Of a stretch of DNA of 64,000 nucleotides, positions 25,129 to 34,476 are shown one piece after another. The stretch is from positions 62,001-126,000 of the forward strand of contig JAFUNA010000026.1 of the NCBI GenBank assembly GCA_017473165.1, written 5' to 3'. Numbering within the stretch: the first letter of the stretch is position 1; each line of letters opens with the position of its first letter. Made by a program: the position numbers and the translations under genes. The notes under the pieces were generated by a model that did no database searches, had not been told where the DNA came from, and was given only the letters and a program-made list of their open reading frames with translations. This DNA is from Clostridia bacterium (GTDB lineage: Bacteria > Bacillota > Clostridia > Oscillospirales > Acutalibacteraceae).

Positions 25129-25848
25129 TTATACGGCTTCTCTCAAAACCTCTCCGACCTTGCCGTGGATTACAAGACCGAAATTTTCATCCATTGCAGT
25201 TGCATCTTTATTAATCAAAACAAGATTCTTTCCTTTGAAATATCTGATGAAACCCGCTGCGGGATAAACTGTCAGCGAAGTGCCTGCAACAATAAGCATG
25301 TCGGCTTTTTTAATGGCTTTTATAGCACCCGAAACAACTTCATCGTTAAGCGATTCCTCATACAAAACTACATCGGGTTTAACCGTTCCGCCGCATTCAC
25401 ATTTCGGGATTCCGTTCGATTTATAAACAAAGTCAAAATCATGGGATTTTCCGCATTTTACGCAGTAATTACGGAGTGCGGAGCCGTGAAGCTCATAAAC
25501 CGTTTTGCTGCCTGCAAGCTGATGCAAACCGTCAACGTTCTGCGTTATGACAGCCTTCAATTTGCCCGATTGTTCAAGCTCTGCAAGTTTAAAGTGTGCC
25601 ATGTTCGGCTTTGCATCGGGAAAACAGAGATATTCTCTGTAGAAATCATAGAATTCGGCTGTGTGCTGAACATAGAATGAATGGCTCAAAACAGACTCGG
25701 GCGGGTATTTGTAATCCATCATGTAAATTCCGTCTGCGGAGCGAAAATCCTTGATTCCGCTTTCCGTCGATACGCCCGCACCGCCAAAGAAAACAATTTT
25801 TTTGCTTTCGTTTATCATTTCTTTAAGTAATTGGATTTTAACGTTCAT
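25129..25848 (-). CDS. cobB: NAD-dependent protein deacylase, sirtuin (CobB type)
   Basis: A 239-residue Sir2 protein that removes acetyl or other acyl groups from lysines using NAD. Motifs are GGAGVSTESGIKDFRS (NAD binding), TQNVDGLHQLAG with the catalytic His following in VYELHGS, and a four-Cys zinc site (CVKC ... CECGG). The nicotinamide-site Asp is in the TQNVD motif, and VAGTSLTVYPAAGF is the NAD ribose contact. The ATG is preceded by GGTGAT and lies only about nine bases from the predicted transcription start, so the leader is very short. The frameshifted SUKH gene follows 30 bases downstream. Confidence 0.94.
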   Translation of the reverse strand: MNVKIQLLKEMINESKKIVFFGGAGVSTESGIKDFRSADGIYMMDYKYPPESVLSHSFYVQHTAEFYDFYREYLCFPDAKPNMAHFKLAELEQSGKLKAVITQNVDGLHQLAGSKTVYELHGSALRNYCVKCGKSHDFDFVYKSNGIPKCECGGTVKPDVVLYEESLNDEVVSGAIKAIKKADMLIVAGTSLTVYPAAGFIRYFKGKNLVLINKDATAMDENFGLVIHGKVGEVLREAV

Positions 25849-25863
25849 ATCATCACCGATTCA

Positions 25864-25892
25864 ATTATACATCTCATTGCCGATTTAGTCAA
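25864..25892 (-). promoter_or_regulatory. SigA-type promoter of cobB
   Basis: Minus strand: TTGACT (25887-25892), an exact 17-base spacer, TATAAT (25864-25869). The -10 ends 15 bases before the cobB ATG, so the 5' leader is unusually short. Confidence 0.75.
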
Positions 25893-25935
25893 ATATTAAT
25901 GTAATAAAATTAATCACAAAATATTGAGTTTTCTG

Positions 25936-25964
25936 TTGCAATAAACAACAATTAATGGTATAAT
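25936..25964 (+). promoter_or_regulatory. SigA-type promoter of the ClpP-class protease/ftsK group
   Basis: TTGCAA (25936-25941), a 17-base spacer, TATAAT (25959-25964). It is divergent from the cobB promoter. Confidence 0.7.
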
Positions 25965-26045
25965 CATTCAAAATGGACAAATGCGTTTATTATTTGCCTT
26001 TTGAGGAATAATAGCAATGATTACTTCTTTGAAAGGCGTGTAAAA

Positions 26046-26825
26046 ATGAAAAACAATAAGCAGAAAAAGAGCAATTTTTTTCTTCCGTCACCTCCGTGGC
26101 AGACTCCCGATATGAACAGCGGGTGCGGCGGCGATGAAGGCGATTCTTCCGCTCTGAACAATATAATTGAGTCGGGCTCGGTAACCGTCAGAAAAGGCGA
26201 ACATCTTATTCATTGCCTGACAATTATCGGTCAGATTGAGGGTCATTATATTCTTCCTGCGCAGAATAAAACAACAAAATACGAGCACGTTATTCCCCAG
26301 CTTGTTGCGATTGAAGAAAGCGACGAGGTTGACGGTCTGATTATGATTCTCAACACCGTCGGCGGCGATATTGAAGCAGGTCTTGCAATTGCAGAGCTTG
26401 TTTCGGGCATGACAACACCAACGGTTTCGCTTGTGCTCGGCGGCGGTCATTCAATCGGCGTACCTCTTGCTGTTTCAACAGATAAGTCATTTATAACACC
26501 CTCCGCAACAATGACAATCCACCCTGTAAGGATGAACGGTCTTGTTCTCGGTGTTCCGCAGACTCTCTCGTATTTTGAACAGATGCAGGAAAGAATTGTC
26601 CGCTTTGTTTCCGACAATTCCGAAATCAATCCCGACAGATTCCGTGAAATGATGCTTGCAACGGGCGAGCTTGTTATGGACGTCGGAACGGTTTTGAGCG
26701 GTGAAGCGGCAGTTAACGAGGGACTTATTGATTCTCTCGGAGGACTTTCCGATGCTCTTGACTGTCTTTACGAAATGATTAACGAACGCAGTAACGAAAC
26801 AGAAAATAATACTCCGAAAGGATGA
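26046..26825 (+). CDS. ClpP-class serine protease, TepA/YmfB type
   Basis: A 259-residue protein with a low-complexity N-terminus and a ClpP/crotonase-fold protease domain (about 60-250). Visible are the LNTVGGDIEAGLAIAE segment, the nucleophile region VLGGGHSIGVPLAVS with a Ser at the active position, and the His in TMTIHPVRM. Bacillus YmfB/TepA proteins of this group lie next to spoIIIE/ftsK, as here. TepA was linked to protein translocation; its substrate is uncertain. The start ATG has GAAAGGCG upstream; earlier in-frame starts lack one. It ends five bases before ftsK, so the two are co-transcribed. Confidence 0.85.
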   Translation: MKNNKQKKSNFFLPSPPWQTPDMNSGCGGDEGDSSALNNIIESGSVTVRKGEHLIHCLTIIGQIEGHYILPAQNKTTKYEHVIPQLVAIEESDEVDGLIMILNTVGGDIEAGLAIAELVSGMTTPTVSLVLGGGHSIGVPLAVSTDKSFITPSATMTIHPVRMNGLVLGVPQTLSYFEQMQERIVRFVSDNSEINPDRFREMMLATGELVMDVGTVLSGEAAVNEGLIDSLGGLSDALDCLYEMINERSNETENNTPKG

Positions 26826-26830
26826 CATAA

Positions 26831-29428
26831 ATGGCAAATACCCAAAAGAAAAAATCGGGCACGGCACAAAAGAAAAAATCTGCGCCCAAATCTTCATCGG
26901 CTCCCAAAAAATCAACCTCATCAAAGGCTGCACAGCCCGAAAAGAAAGAGGTTAACCCTGCGATTCAAAGACAGAAAACTGCCATAATTCTTATGGCGGT
27001 TGCTGTGTTCTTTATCTTTGTTGCATTTATAGAAGGCGAGAGCGTATGGCTTTCGCTTCATAACGCAATGTTCGGAATTTTCGGCTTCTGTGCATACATT
27101 CTGCCTGTCGTGCTGATTTATATGGCAATTGTTTATGCCAAGGACAAGCCCCTCGGAAGCATTGCGGCAAATCTTACGGGTACCGGAATTTTTATTGTAC
27201 TTTTGAGCGGTGCGATACATATTTTCTCAAACGATTCCGATTATCTCAAAAACATTCAGATTCTTGAACAGATTACGGATGCATGGAACAAGGCTGCCGA
27301 TTTTGGTAACGGCGGTGTTTTCGGCGCTGTTATCGGCGGACTTGTTGCAAAGCTTTTCGGCAAAACGGGTGCCGCAATAACCGTTATTCTTTTGCTTGTT
27401 GTTCTTGCAATGTTCTTAACGGGAACAACGCTTCTTGGACTTGTCAATGCAATCAGAAAACCCGTTAAGCGTGTCGGCGAGCTCACAAACGAAAAGCTTG
27501 AACAGAATGCCCTTCGCCGTGAGCAGCTTGAAGCCGAGCGTGAAAAAGAAACCGAAAAGCCCAAGAAATTCAATCCTCCGAAGAAACCGACTGTTTCGGT
27601 TGAAAGCTTTGAGGACAGTTTTGTTACGGATGAATCAACCTTTGAGCCTGTTGAGGCAAGCTATGTTCCTGTTGAAGAGCCTCCCATGCCCGAAATCCCC
27701 GTTGTCAAGCTTCCCGATTCAAAGCCCACGCAGATTATCGAAGATATTATAGATGCTGCGGTTGAAGAAGAAAAACCGAAGAAAACAAAGAAGGCTCCTG
27801 CAATGCCCGACGGTGAGCCCGACAATGCAGAAGAAGAGGACATTGACGACATCCCCTTTGAAGTTCTTCCCGAATCGGAGCCTGTTAAGCCTGCATATGT
27901 TTATCCTCCCATTGACTGCCTTCAGATTGTCGAAAAAGACGGCTCGGGTGACAGCATGACCGAAATGCAGCTCGGTGCAAAGAAATTGGTTGCAACGCTT
28001 GAAAGCTTTAACGTCAAAGCGGAAGTGACCAACATCTGCAGAGGACCTTCTGTAACAAGATATGAGCTTGTGCCCGATGCGGGAGTAAGAATCAATAAAA
28101 TCACAAATCTTTCCGAGGATATTGCTCTGCGTCTTGCCGCAACAAGCGTGCGTATTGAAGCTCCGATTCCCGGAAAATCCGCAATCGGAATTGAAGTTCC
28201 CAACAGTGCGAAATCAATGGTTACAATGCGTGAAATCATTGATACGCCGCAGTTCAGAGATGCAAAAAGTAAGCTGACCGTTGCACTCGGCAAGGATATT
28301 ACAGGCAACATTATCTGTGCCGACCTTGCAAAAATGCCCCACCTTCTTGTTGCGGGTACAACCGGCTCGGGTAAATCCGTATGCCTTAACTCCATGATTG
28401 TCAGCATTCTTTATAATGCTTCACCCGACGAGGTCAAGCTTCTGATGATTGACCCCAAAATGGTTGAATTTACAATTTATAACGGCATTGCTCATCTTGA
28501 AGTTCCTGTTGTTAATAACCCAAGAAAAGCTGCGGGTGCACTCGGCTGGGCAGTTGGTGAAATGGAAAAAAGATATAAGCAGTTTGCCGAAAACAGCGTA
28601 AGAGATATCAAAGGCTTCAACAAGCTTTGCGAAACAAGGGATGACCTTGTTAAAATGCATCATATTGTAATTTTTATCGATGAGCTTTCTGACCTTATGA
28701 TGGTATCACCCAAAGAGGTTGAAGATTCAATTCAGCGTCTTGCACAGATGGCACGTGCTGCGGGTATTCACCTTGTAATTGCAACGCAGAGACCGTCTGT
28801 AGACGTTATTACGGGTGTTATCAAATCAAATATTCCCAGCCGAATCGCACTTTCCGTTTCTTCACAGGTTGACTCAAGAACAATTCTTGACGCAGTCGGA
28901 GCGGAAAAGCTTCTCGGCAACGGTGATATGCTCTTTAGTCCTGTCGGTTCATCAAAGCCTACCCGTATTCAGGGCTGCTTTATTTCCGATGAAGAAGTTG
29001 AAAACGTTGTAAATCACATCAAATCACAGGCACAGACCACATATAATGAAGAAACAATTCATGAAATCGAAGCCAAGGCTGCCGCAGCTGAAGGCTCAAA
29101 GAAGAAAGGCTCCGAAGAAACCGATGACGGTGATTGGGACCCCATGCTCAACGAAGCAATTGAGGTTGTTGTCAATGCAGGCGGAGCTTCAACAACAATG
29201 CTCCAGAAGAAATTAAAGCTCGGCTATGCAAGGGCTTCAAGAGTTATGGATCAACTTGAAGAAAAGGGTATTGTCGGACCTTCCGAGGGGGCAAAGCCCA
29301 GAGCTGTTCTTATTTCAAAACAGCAATGGTATGAGCAGCAGGCTCTTGCCGAGGGTGCAGGTGCACCGAGTATTGATGATGTGTTTGCAGATGATGATGA
29401 TTTTGCAGGCTCGGAGGATGATTTTTAA
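26831..29428 (+). CDS. ftsK: DNA translocase FtsK/SpoIIIE
   Basis: An 865-residue motor that pumps DNA across the closing septum or into the forespore. The N-terminus is Lys/Ser/Ala-rich, followed by four membrane helices (about 50-200), an acidic and Pro-rich linker, and the RecA-like motor (from about 350) with Walker A GTTGSGKSVCLN and Walker B IVIFIDELSDLMM. A C-terminal gamma winged-helix domain (about 760-830, starting WDPMLNEAIEV) reads KOPS/SRS polarity sites. AAAGGA precedes the ATG. With spoVM in the same window, a sporulation role is plausible, but FtsK and SpoIIIE functions cannot be told apart from sequence. Confidence 0.95.
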   Translation: MANTQKKKSGTAQKKKSAPKSSSAPKKSTSSKAAQPEKKEVNPAIQRQKTAIILMAVAVFFIFVAFIEGESVWLSLHNAMFGIFGFCAYILPVVLIYMAIVYAKDKPLGSIAANLTGTGIFIVLLSGAIHIFSNDSDYLKNIQILEQITDAWNKAADFGNGGVFGAVIGGLVAKLFGKTGAAITVILLLVVLAMFLTGTTLLGLVNAIRKPVKRVGELTNEKLEQNALRREQLEAEREKETEKPKKFNPPKKPTVSVESFEDSFVTDESTFEPVEASYVPVEEPPMPEIPVVKLPDSKPTQIIEDIIDAAVEEEKPKKTKKAPAMPDGEPDNAEEEDIDDIPFEVLPESEPVKPAYVYPPIDCLQIVEKDGSGDSMTEMQLGAKKLVATLESFNVKAEVTNICRGPSVTRYELVPDAGVRINKITNLSEDIALRLAATSVRIEAPIPGKSAIGIEVPNSAKSMVTMREIIDTPQFRDAKSKLTVALGKDITGNIICADLAKMPHLLVAGTTGSGKSVCLNSMIVSILYNASPDEVKLLMIDPKMVEFTIYNGIAHLEVPVVNNPRKAAGALGWAVGEMEKRYKQFAENSVRDIKGFNKLCETRDDLVKMHHIVIFIDELSDLMMVSPKEVEDSIQRLAQMARAAGIHLVIATQRPSVDVITGVIKSNIPSRIALSVSSQVDSRTILDAVGAEKLLGNGDMLFSPVGSSKPTRIQGCFISDEEVENVVNHIKSQAQTTYNEETIHEIEAKAAAAEGSKKKGSEETDDGDWDPMLNEAIEVVVNAGGASTTMLQKKLKLGYARASRVMDQLEEKGIVGPSEGAKPRAVLISKQQWYEQQALAEGAGAPSIDDVFADDDDFAGSEDDF

Positions 29429-29431
29429 TCT

Positions 29432-31285
29432 ATGAACGGATTTTTACCCGTTACAAAAGAAGAAATGACCGCAAGGGGATGGGAGCAGGCTGATTTTGTT
29501 TATGTCAGCGGTGATGCGTATGTTGACCATCCCAGTTTCGGTGCGTCAATAATTACCCGAGTTCTCGAAAAAGAGGGCTTCAAGGTTGCGTTTCTTGCAC
29601 AGCCCGACTGGAAATCCGACAAAGATTTCAAACGATTTGGCAGACCCAGACTCGGTTTTCTGGTCAGCAGCGGAAACATTGATTCCATGGTTGCACATTA
29701 CACGGCTGCAAAGAAAAAACGCAGTAACGATTCCTACAGCCCCGGCGGACAGGCTGGCTTAAGACCCGACAGAGCAGTTATTGTTTACTGCAACAAAATC
29801 CGTGAAATCTACGGAGATATTCCCATTGTAATCGGCGGTCTTGAAGCATCGCTCCGTCGCTTTGCACATTATGATTATTGGGATGATAAAATCAGACGTT
29901 CAATTCTTTTTGACGCACAGGCAGACCTGCTTTCATTCGGAATGGGTGAGCGTTCAATGGTTGAAATTGCTCGCCGTCTTGATGCGGGTGAAGAAGTTTC
30001 GCAAATCCGTGATGTCAGGGGGACTTGCTACAGCGTTGATGTGCGTGAAACTCCTTATGTCGGAACGGAATGCCCTTCGTTTGATAACGTCTGCAATTCC
30101 AAAAAAGAATATGCCGTTTCCTGCCGAATTCAGCAGGATGAACAGGATTTCTTCCGAGGCAGAGAAATCAAACAGCGTCACGGCAGCCGTATGCTTGTTC
30201 AGAATAAGCCTGCAATTCCTCTTTCGCAGGAGGAACTTGACGAGGTATACGCTTTGCCTTATATGAGAACATATCACCCTATGTATGAGGCAATGGGCGG
30301 CGTTCCCGGAATTGAGGAAGTCCGTTTTTCAATCAGCCACAACAGAGGCTGCTTCGGTGCGTGCAATTTCTGCTCACTTGCTTTTCATCAGGGCAGATAT
30401 ATAACAACCCGCAGCAAAGAATCCGTTGTTGAAGAAGCAAAGCTTTTAACAACTCTGCCCGATTTCAAGGGATATATTCACGATATAGGCGGACCTACCG
30501 CAAATTTCAGACATCCCTCGTGTGAAGGGCAGGAAAAAAGAGGTCTCTGTAAGGGTAAAAAATGCCTTGCACCAACGCCTTGCCCCAATCTTAAATCAAA
30601 CCATGAGGAATATCTTGACATTCTGCGTACTGTCCGTTCATTACCGAAAATTAAAAAGGTTTTTGTTCGTTCGGGTATAAGATATGACTATATGCTGAAA
30701 GACAAGAATGACAGCTTTTTTAGAGAGCTTGTAGCCCACCATGTCAGCGGTCAGTTAAAGGTTGCTCCCGAGCATTGCTCTGCAGCTGTGCTTGATAAAA
30801 TGGGCAAGCCTCATATCGAAGCCTATGTTGAGTTTTCAAAACGCTATTTCAAATACAGCAAGAGCGAAGGCAAGGAGCAATATCTTGTGCCTTATCTGAT
30901 GTCATCTCATCCGGGCAGCACTCTAAAAGATGCGATTGAGCTTGCACTTTTTTTGAAGAAAATAGGAATCAGACCCGAGCAGGTTCAGGACTTTTATCCG
31001 ACTCCGGGCACGGTTTCAACCTGTATGTTTTATACGGGACTTGACCCTTATACAATGAAGGAAGTCTATGTTGCAAAAGACCCTCATGAAAAGGCAATGC
31101 AGCGTGCGTTGCTGCAGTATTTCAACCCCAAAAACAAGGATTTGGTGCGTGAGGCATTGAAGAAGGCGGGCAGACATGACCTTATCGGCTACGGTGACAA
31201 GTGTCTTATTATGCCCGATAAGCGTTATCCGCAAAAAGCAAATGAAAGGAACAGGGGAAAGAATGAAAAACGCAGGAAAAACTAA
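29432..31285 (+). CDS. YgiQ family radical SAM protein
   Basis: A 617-residue radical-SAM protein. The N-terminal region ([35 protein letters not shown]) is the DUF5131-like/YgiQ N-domain. The [4Fe-4S] motif is CFGACNFC (near 310) within [18 protein letters not shown] second Cys-rich patch, [15 protein letters not shown], lies near 370. The C-terminal tail is strongly basic ([14 protein letters not shown]), which suggests RNA or nucleic-acid contact. The reaction of YgiQ proteins is unknown to me. The ATG follows three bases after ftsK, with GGAGGA inside its last codons. The 3' end overlaps the next gene by 23 bases. Confidence 0.9.
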   Translation: MNGFLPVTKEEMTARGWEQADFVYVSGDAYVDHPSFGASIITRVLEKEGFKVAFLAQPDWKSDKDFKRFGRPRLGFLVSSGNIDSMVAHYTAAKKKRSNDSYSPGGQAGLRPDRAVIVYCNKIREIYGDIPIVIGGLEASLRRFAHYDYWDDKIRRSILFDAQADLLSFGMGERSMVEIARRLDAGEEVSQIRDVRGTCYSVDVRETPYVGTECPSFDNVCNSKKEYAVSCRIQQDEQDFFRGREIKQRHGSRMLVQNKPAIPLSQEELDEVYALPYMRTYHPMYEAMGGVPGIEEVRFSISHNRGCFGACNFCSLAFHQGRYITTRSKESVVEEAKLLTTLPDFKGYIHDIGGPTANFRHPSCEGQEKRGLCKGKKCLAPTPCPNLKSNHEEYLDILRTVRSLPKIKKVFVRSGIRYDYMLKDKNDSFFRELVAHHVSGQLKVAPEHCSAAVLDKMGKPHIEAYVEFSKRYFKYSKSEGKEQYLVPYLMSSHPGSTLKDAIELALFLKKIGIRPEQVQDFYPTPGTVSTCMFYTGLDPYTMKEVYVAKDPHEKAMQRALLQYFNPKNKDLVREALKKAGRHDLIGYGDKCLIMPDKRYPQKANERNRGKNEKRRKN

Positions 31286-32177
31286 AAAAATAATTTATAT
31301 CGTTGTTATTCTTGTTATCGCAATTGCTTCCGCTGCGGGAGTCAATTTTGATAAAATTTTCGGTGAATTGCCGGAATCCTTCATCTCAACCGATAAAACC
31401 TCGGAGGCTTCGTTTAAAATTCATTTTGTTGATGTCGGACAGGGTGACTGTACTCTTGTTACCTGCAACGAAGCGACCTTGCTGATTGATGCGGGCGAAA
31501 ACGGACATGAAACCGATGTTCTTAATTATCTTCGCTCACAGGGCATTGAAAAGCTTGATTATATTGTTGCAACTCATCAGCATTCCGATCATATCGGCGG
31601 CTTGCCCGAGGTTCTTGATGAGTTTCCGACCGACAATATCATTATGCCCAGACTGACAAAAGAACAGACTCCAACCAACAGCACTTATACCGCATTCCTT
31701 AAGGCTGTCAAGGCATCGGGTGCAAAGGTTATTTCCGCAAAGCCCGGTTTGATATATTCTCTTGGTAACGCAACTTTTGAAATTCTCGGTCCCGTAACCG
31801 ATGACTGCGAGGATATCAACAGTATGTCGGCTGTAACAAAGATTACATACGGTGAAACCTCGTTTCTTGTTACGGGCGATGCAGAAAAGGACGAAGAGCG
31901 TGAAATCATTGAAAACGGTGCGGACCTTGACTGTGACGTGCTCCGAGTCGGTCATCACGGCTCGTCAACCTCGTCGAGCAGAGATTTTCTTGATGCGGTT
32001 ACACCCGAGATATGTGTAATTTCCTGCGGTGCAGATAACGATTACGGTCATCCTCATAAGGAAATAAGAGAAAGACTGCCCAAATATACCGATGAAATTT
32101 ACAGAACTGATATTCTCGGTGATATTGTTATGGTTTCCGATGGTAAGACAATTGATGTAAGCTTTGAAAACCAATGA
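31263..32177 (+). CDS. Membrane-anchored ComEC/Rec2-like metallo-beta-lactamase hydrolase
   Basis: A 304-residue protein with one N-terminal membrane segment (about 9-25) and an MBL domain facing outside. The signature [13 protein letters not shown], the Asp in IDAGE and the metal ligands in [10 protein letters not shown] (HxHxDH) are those of the ComEC C-terminal domain; further ligands are in VTGDAE and VGHHGSS. In ComEC this domain is thought to degrade one DNA strand; stand-alone forms are common in clostridia and their substrates are unsettled. The ATG at 31263 lies within the end of ygiQ, with AGGGGAAAG upstream. It is paired with a DUF3006 gene. Confidence 0.88.
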   Translation: MKNAGKTKKIIYIVVILVIAIASAAGVNFDKIFGELPESFISTDKTSEASFKIHFVDVGQGDCTLVTCNEATLLIDAGENGHETDVLNYLRSQGIEKLDYIVATHQHSDHIGGLPEVLDEFPTDNIIMPRLTKEQTPTNSTYTAFLKAVKASGAKVISAKPGLIYSLGNATFEILGPVTDDCEDINSMSAVTKITYGETSFLVTGDAEKDEEREIIENGADLDCDVLRVGHHGSSTSSSRDFLDAVTPEICVISCGADNDYGHPHKEIRERLPKYTDEIYRTDILGDIVMVSDGKTIDVSFENQ

Positions 32178-32187
32178 GGTGAACTTT

Positions 32188-32406
32188 ATGTATTTCAGCA
32201 TTGATATAATTGAAGAAACGGTTGCTCTTTGCGTTGATGATAACGGCGAAACCTGTGCCGTGCCTCTTGATGCTATTGACGGCGAAATAAGAGAAGGCTC
32301 TGTTCTTTATCTTAACGAAAATGACCGTTATTCGGTTGATAAGAATGAAGAAAACAGACGCAGAGAAAGCAATTTTGCCCTTGCGGAAAGTCTGTTTGAT
32401 GAATAA
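32188..32406 (+). CDS. DUF3006 family protein
   Basis: A 72-residue protein beginning MYFSIDIIEETVALCVDDNG, with short beta strands and the ending RRRESNFALAESLFDE. It fits DUF3006, a small family that often follows ComEC-like MBL genes; its function is not known. The ATG at 32188 is chosen because GAGGTGA lies six bases upstream; an in-frame ATG at 32164 lies inside the previous gene. It is followed by a strong terminator, so the MBL and DUF3006 genes end a transcription unit together. Confidence 0.8.
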   Translation: MYFSIDIIEETVALCVDDNGETCAVPLDAIDGEIREGSVLYLNENDRYSVDKNEENRRRESNFALAESLFDE

Positions 32407-32431
32407 AAAGTAAATAATGCAAAAAATACGG

Positions 32432-32467
32432 CGGATTATTCAATTTATACTTGAATAATCCGTTTTT
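32432..32467 (+). terminator. Intrinsic terminator after DUF3006
   Basis: A perfect 12-bp stem CGGATTATTCAA/TTGAATAATCCG (32432-32443 with 32451-32462, 7-base loop) followed by five T. Confidence 0.9.
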
Positions 32468-32479
32468 ATATTATATAAT
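32451..32479 (+). promoter_or_regulatory. Possible miaB promoter inside the terminator
   Basis: TTGAAT (32451-32456), in the 3' arm of the terminator, is 17 bases from TATAAT (32474-32479). This would start transcription of the miaB group immediately after the previous unit ends. Confidence 0.4.
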
Positions 32480-32512
32480 AACAAATATATGCTCAAGATG
32501 GAGGAATGTGGC

Positions 32513-33934
32513 TTGTCCGCTGTTTCAGATATAAAATCAGTTGCTGTTCCTGCACAGGAAATGCAGAAACAAAAAGAATATACTCAGCTTGTCCGTGCGA
32601 TTGTTGAGCAGCGTTTTACCGATGCACCGAAGGCGTTTGTTCATACATACGGCTGCCAGGGAAACGTTTCCGACGGTGAACGCCTTAAGGGTATGCTTGA
32701 AGAAATGGGCTACCTCATGACCGATGAGCTTGAAGGTGCCGACCTTGTTCTTTATAACACCTGTGCAATCCGTGAACACGCCGAGGACAGAGTTTTCGGC
32801 AATGTCGGAGCACTCAAGGCAATGAAGAACGCAAACAGAGAAATGAAAATTCTGCTTTGCGGCTGCATGATGCAGCAGGAATGGGTTGTTGAGAAAATCA
32901 AAAAGAGCTATCCGTTTGTTGATATCGTTTTCGGAACTCATGTTATCCACAGACTTCCCGAATTTCTTTATTATAATCTTCGCGGCGGTAAAAAAATCCG
33001 TGAATATCCCGAGTGTGACGGCGTTATCGCAGAGGAACTTCCCGTTCACCGTGACAGTGATTTCAAGGCGTGGATTCCGATTATGTACGGCTGCAATAAT
33101 TTCTGCGCCTACTGCATTGTTCCTTATGTCAGAGGAAGAGAAAGAAGCCGTGACCCAAAAGTTATAATCGATGAAGCAAAGCAGCTTATTTCACAAGGCT
33201 ACAAGGAAATCACTCTTCTCGGTCAGAATGTTAACTCATACGGCAAGCATCCCGACTACGGAATGAATTTTGCGGCACTTCTTCGTGAGCTTAATTCAAT
33301 CGAGGGAGACTTCATAATCCGATTTATGACCTCGCACCCCAAGGACTGCACATTTGAATTGCTTGATACCATGGCAGAGTGCAAAAAGGTTGCAAAGCAT
33401 CTTCATCTTCCGTTCCAGAGCGGAAGCAACCGTGTGCTCGGCGAGATGAACAGAAGATATACAAGAGAAAAATACCTTGAACTTCTGAATTATGCTTATA
33501 AGGTTATGCCCGAGCTTTCGGTAACAAGTGATGTTATTGTCGGTTTTCCCGGGGAAACTTATGAAGAATTCAAAGAAACGGTTACCCTTGTTGAAGAAGC
33601 AAAATTCACTTCGATGTATACATTCATTTTTTCCTCAAGAGAAGGCACAAAGGCATCCAAAATGCCAGACCCTGTTTCAAGGGAAGAAAAAGGCAGATGG
33701 TTCAGAGAGCTTCTTGACGCACAGGAAAAAATTGCTGCAAAAAGAACGGCTTCAATGGTCGGTAAAACCTACAGGGTGCTTTGCGAAAGCGTGAGCAAAA
33801 ACGGATTTATCGAAGGCAGAACAGAGGGGAACATTATTATTGAATTCCCTGCCGACAAATCCGTTATCGGCTCGTTCCGTGAAGTAACCGTAACGGAATC
33901 TCTCACCTGGATTTTAAGAGGTGAGCTCAATTAA
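32513..33934 (+). CDS. miaB: tRNA-2-methylthio-N6-dimethylallyladenosine synthase
   Basis: A 473-residue methylthiotransferase that adds a methylthio group to i6A37 of tRNAs. The N-terminal UPF0004 domain has three cluster cysteines (TYGCQGN, NTCAIRE, CGCMMQQE). The radical-SAM motif is CNNFCAYCIVPYVRGRERSR, and a TRAM domain ends the protein. The start is taken as TTG 32513 because GGAGG (32500-32504) lies eight bases before it; the in-frame ATG at 32489 lies upstream of that site and has none of its own. Its substrate is made by MiaA, encoded at 39.0 kb. Confidence 0.95.
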   Translation: MSAVSDIKSVAVPAQEMQKQKEYTQLVRAIVEQRFTDAPKAFVHTYGCQGNVSDGERLKGMLEEMGYLMTDELEGADLVLYNTCAIREHAEDRVFGNVGALKAMKNANREMKILLCGCMMQQEWVVEKIKKSYPFVDIVFGTHVIHRLPEFLYYNLRGGKKIREYPECDGVIAEELPVHRDSDFKAWIPIMYGCNNFCAYCIVPYVRGRERSRDPKVIIDEAKQLISQGYKEITLLGQNVNSYGKHPDYGMNFAALLRELNSIEGDFIIRFMTSHPKDCTFELLDTMAECKKVAKHLHLPFQSGSNRVLGEMNRRYTREKYLELLNYAYKVMPELSVTSDVIVGFPGETYEEFKETVTLVEEAKFTSMYTFIFSSREGTKASKMPDPVSREEKGRWFRELLDAQEKIAAKRTASMVGKTYRVLCESVSKNGFIEGRTEGNIIIEFPADKSVIGSFREVTVTESLTWILRGELN

Positions 33935-33990
33935 GTTAAAAGTACGAGCAAAATCGTATTAAATATTTTTTTCAGTTAGGAGAAACAAAA

Positions 33991-34404
33991 ATGGACGTAA
34001 TTGCAAAAGCAAGAGAACTCGGCGCACTTCTTCAGCAGGATGAGCGCTATGTTAAGCTTATGGAAGCACAGAAGGCTAACGAAAACGATACCGCTCTCAA
34101 CGAGCTTATCGCAAGAATTCAGCTTGTTCAGATGTCTTTCCAGCATGAAGCAACAAAGGAAGACAAGAATGAGCAGAAGCTTGAAGCATATGATAAGGAG
34201 TTCGGCGAAATCTACACACAGATTATGGCTAACCCCAATATGCAGGCATATGAAGCAGCAAGAAAAGATATTGATGACCTTATGCAGTATATCAATGCTA
34301 TTTTTGCACTTTGCCTTCAGGGTGAAGACCCCGCAACCTGCGAGCCTCCCAAGCATGACCATGAATGCGGCGGCGAATGCAGCTCATGCAGCGGTTGCCA
34401 CTAA
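33991..34404 (+). CDS. YlbF/YmcA family protein with Cys-rich tail
   Basis: A 137-residue helical protein of the YlbF family (about 1-110), with MDVIAKARELGALLQQDERY and KANENDTALNELIARIQ. In Bacillus, YlbF, YmcA and YaaT form a complex that binds [4Fe-4S] clusters and directs RNase Y cleavage. The C-terminal tail here (CEPPKHDHECGGEC followed by SSCSGCH) has many Cys and His residues and probably binds a metal or iron-sulfur cluster. TTAGGAG lies upstream. It stands between miaB and mutS, a position I recall from other clostridia. Whether it acts on RNase Y in this organism is inference. Confidence 0.85.
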   Translation: MDVIAKARELGALLQQDERYVKLMEAQKANENDTALNELIARIQLVQMSFQHEATKEDKNEQKLEAYDKEFGEIYTQIMANPNMQAYEAARKDIDDLMQYINAIFALCLQGEDPATCEPPKHDHECGGECSSCSGCH

Positions 34405-34421
34405 TAAAAACTGACCGGTGA

Positions 34422-34458
34422 GGGGCTGCTGCCGTTTAAAGCAGCCCCGGGATTTTTT
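34422..34458 (+). terminator. Probable terminator between ylbF and mutS
   Basis: A 9-bp GC-rich stem GGGGCTGCT/AGCAGCCCC (34422-34430 with 34440-34448) is followed by GGGA and six T. It is close to the mutS ribosome site, so partial read-through is likely. Confidence 0.6.
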
Positions 34459-34476
34459 GAAAGGTATGGTAAATTC

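Noticed and set aside
33940-33976. Weak hairpin TACGA/TCGTA followed by T residues after miaB
   Set aside because: Only a 5-bp stem, with the T run ten bases away; not convincing as a terminator.
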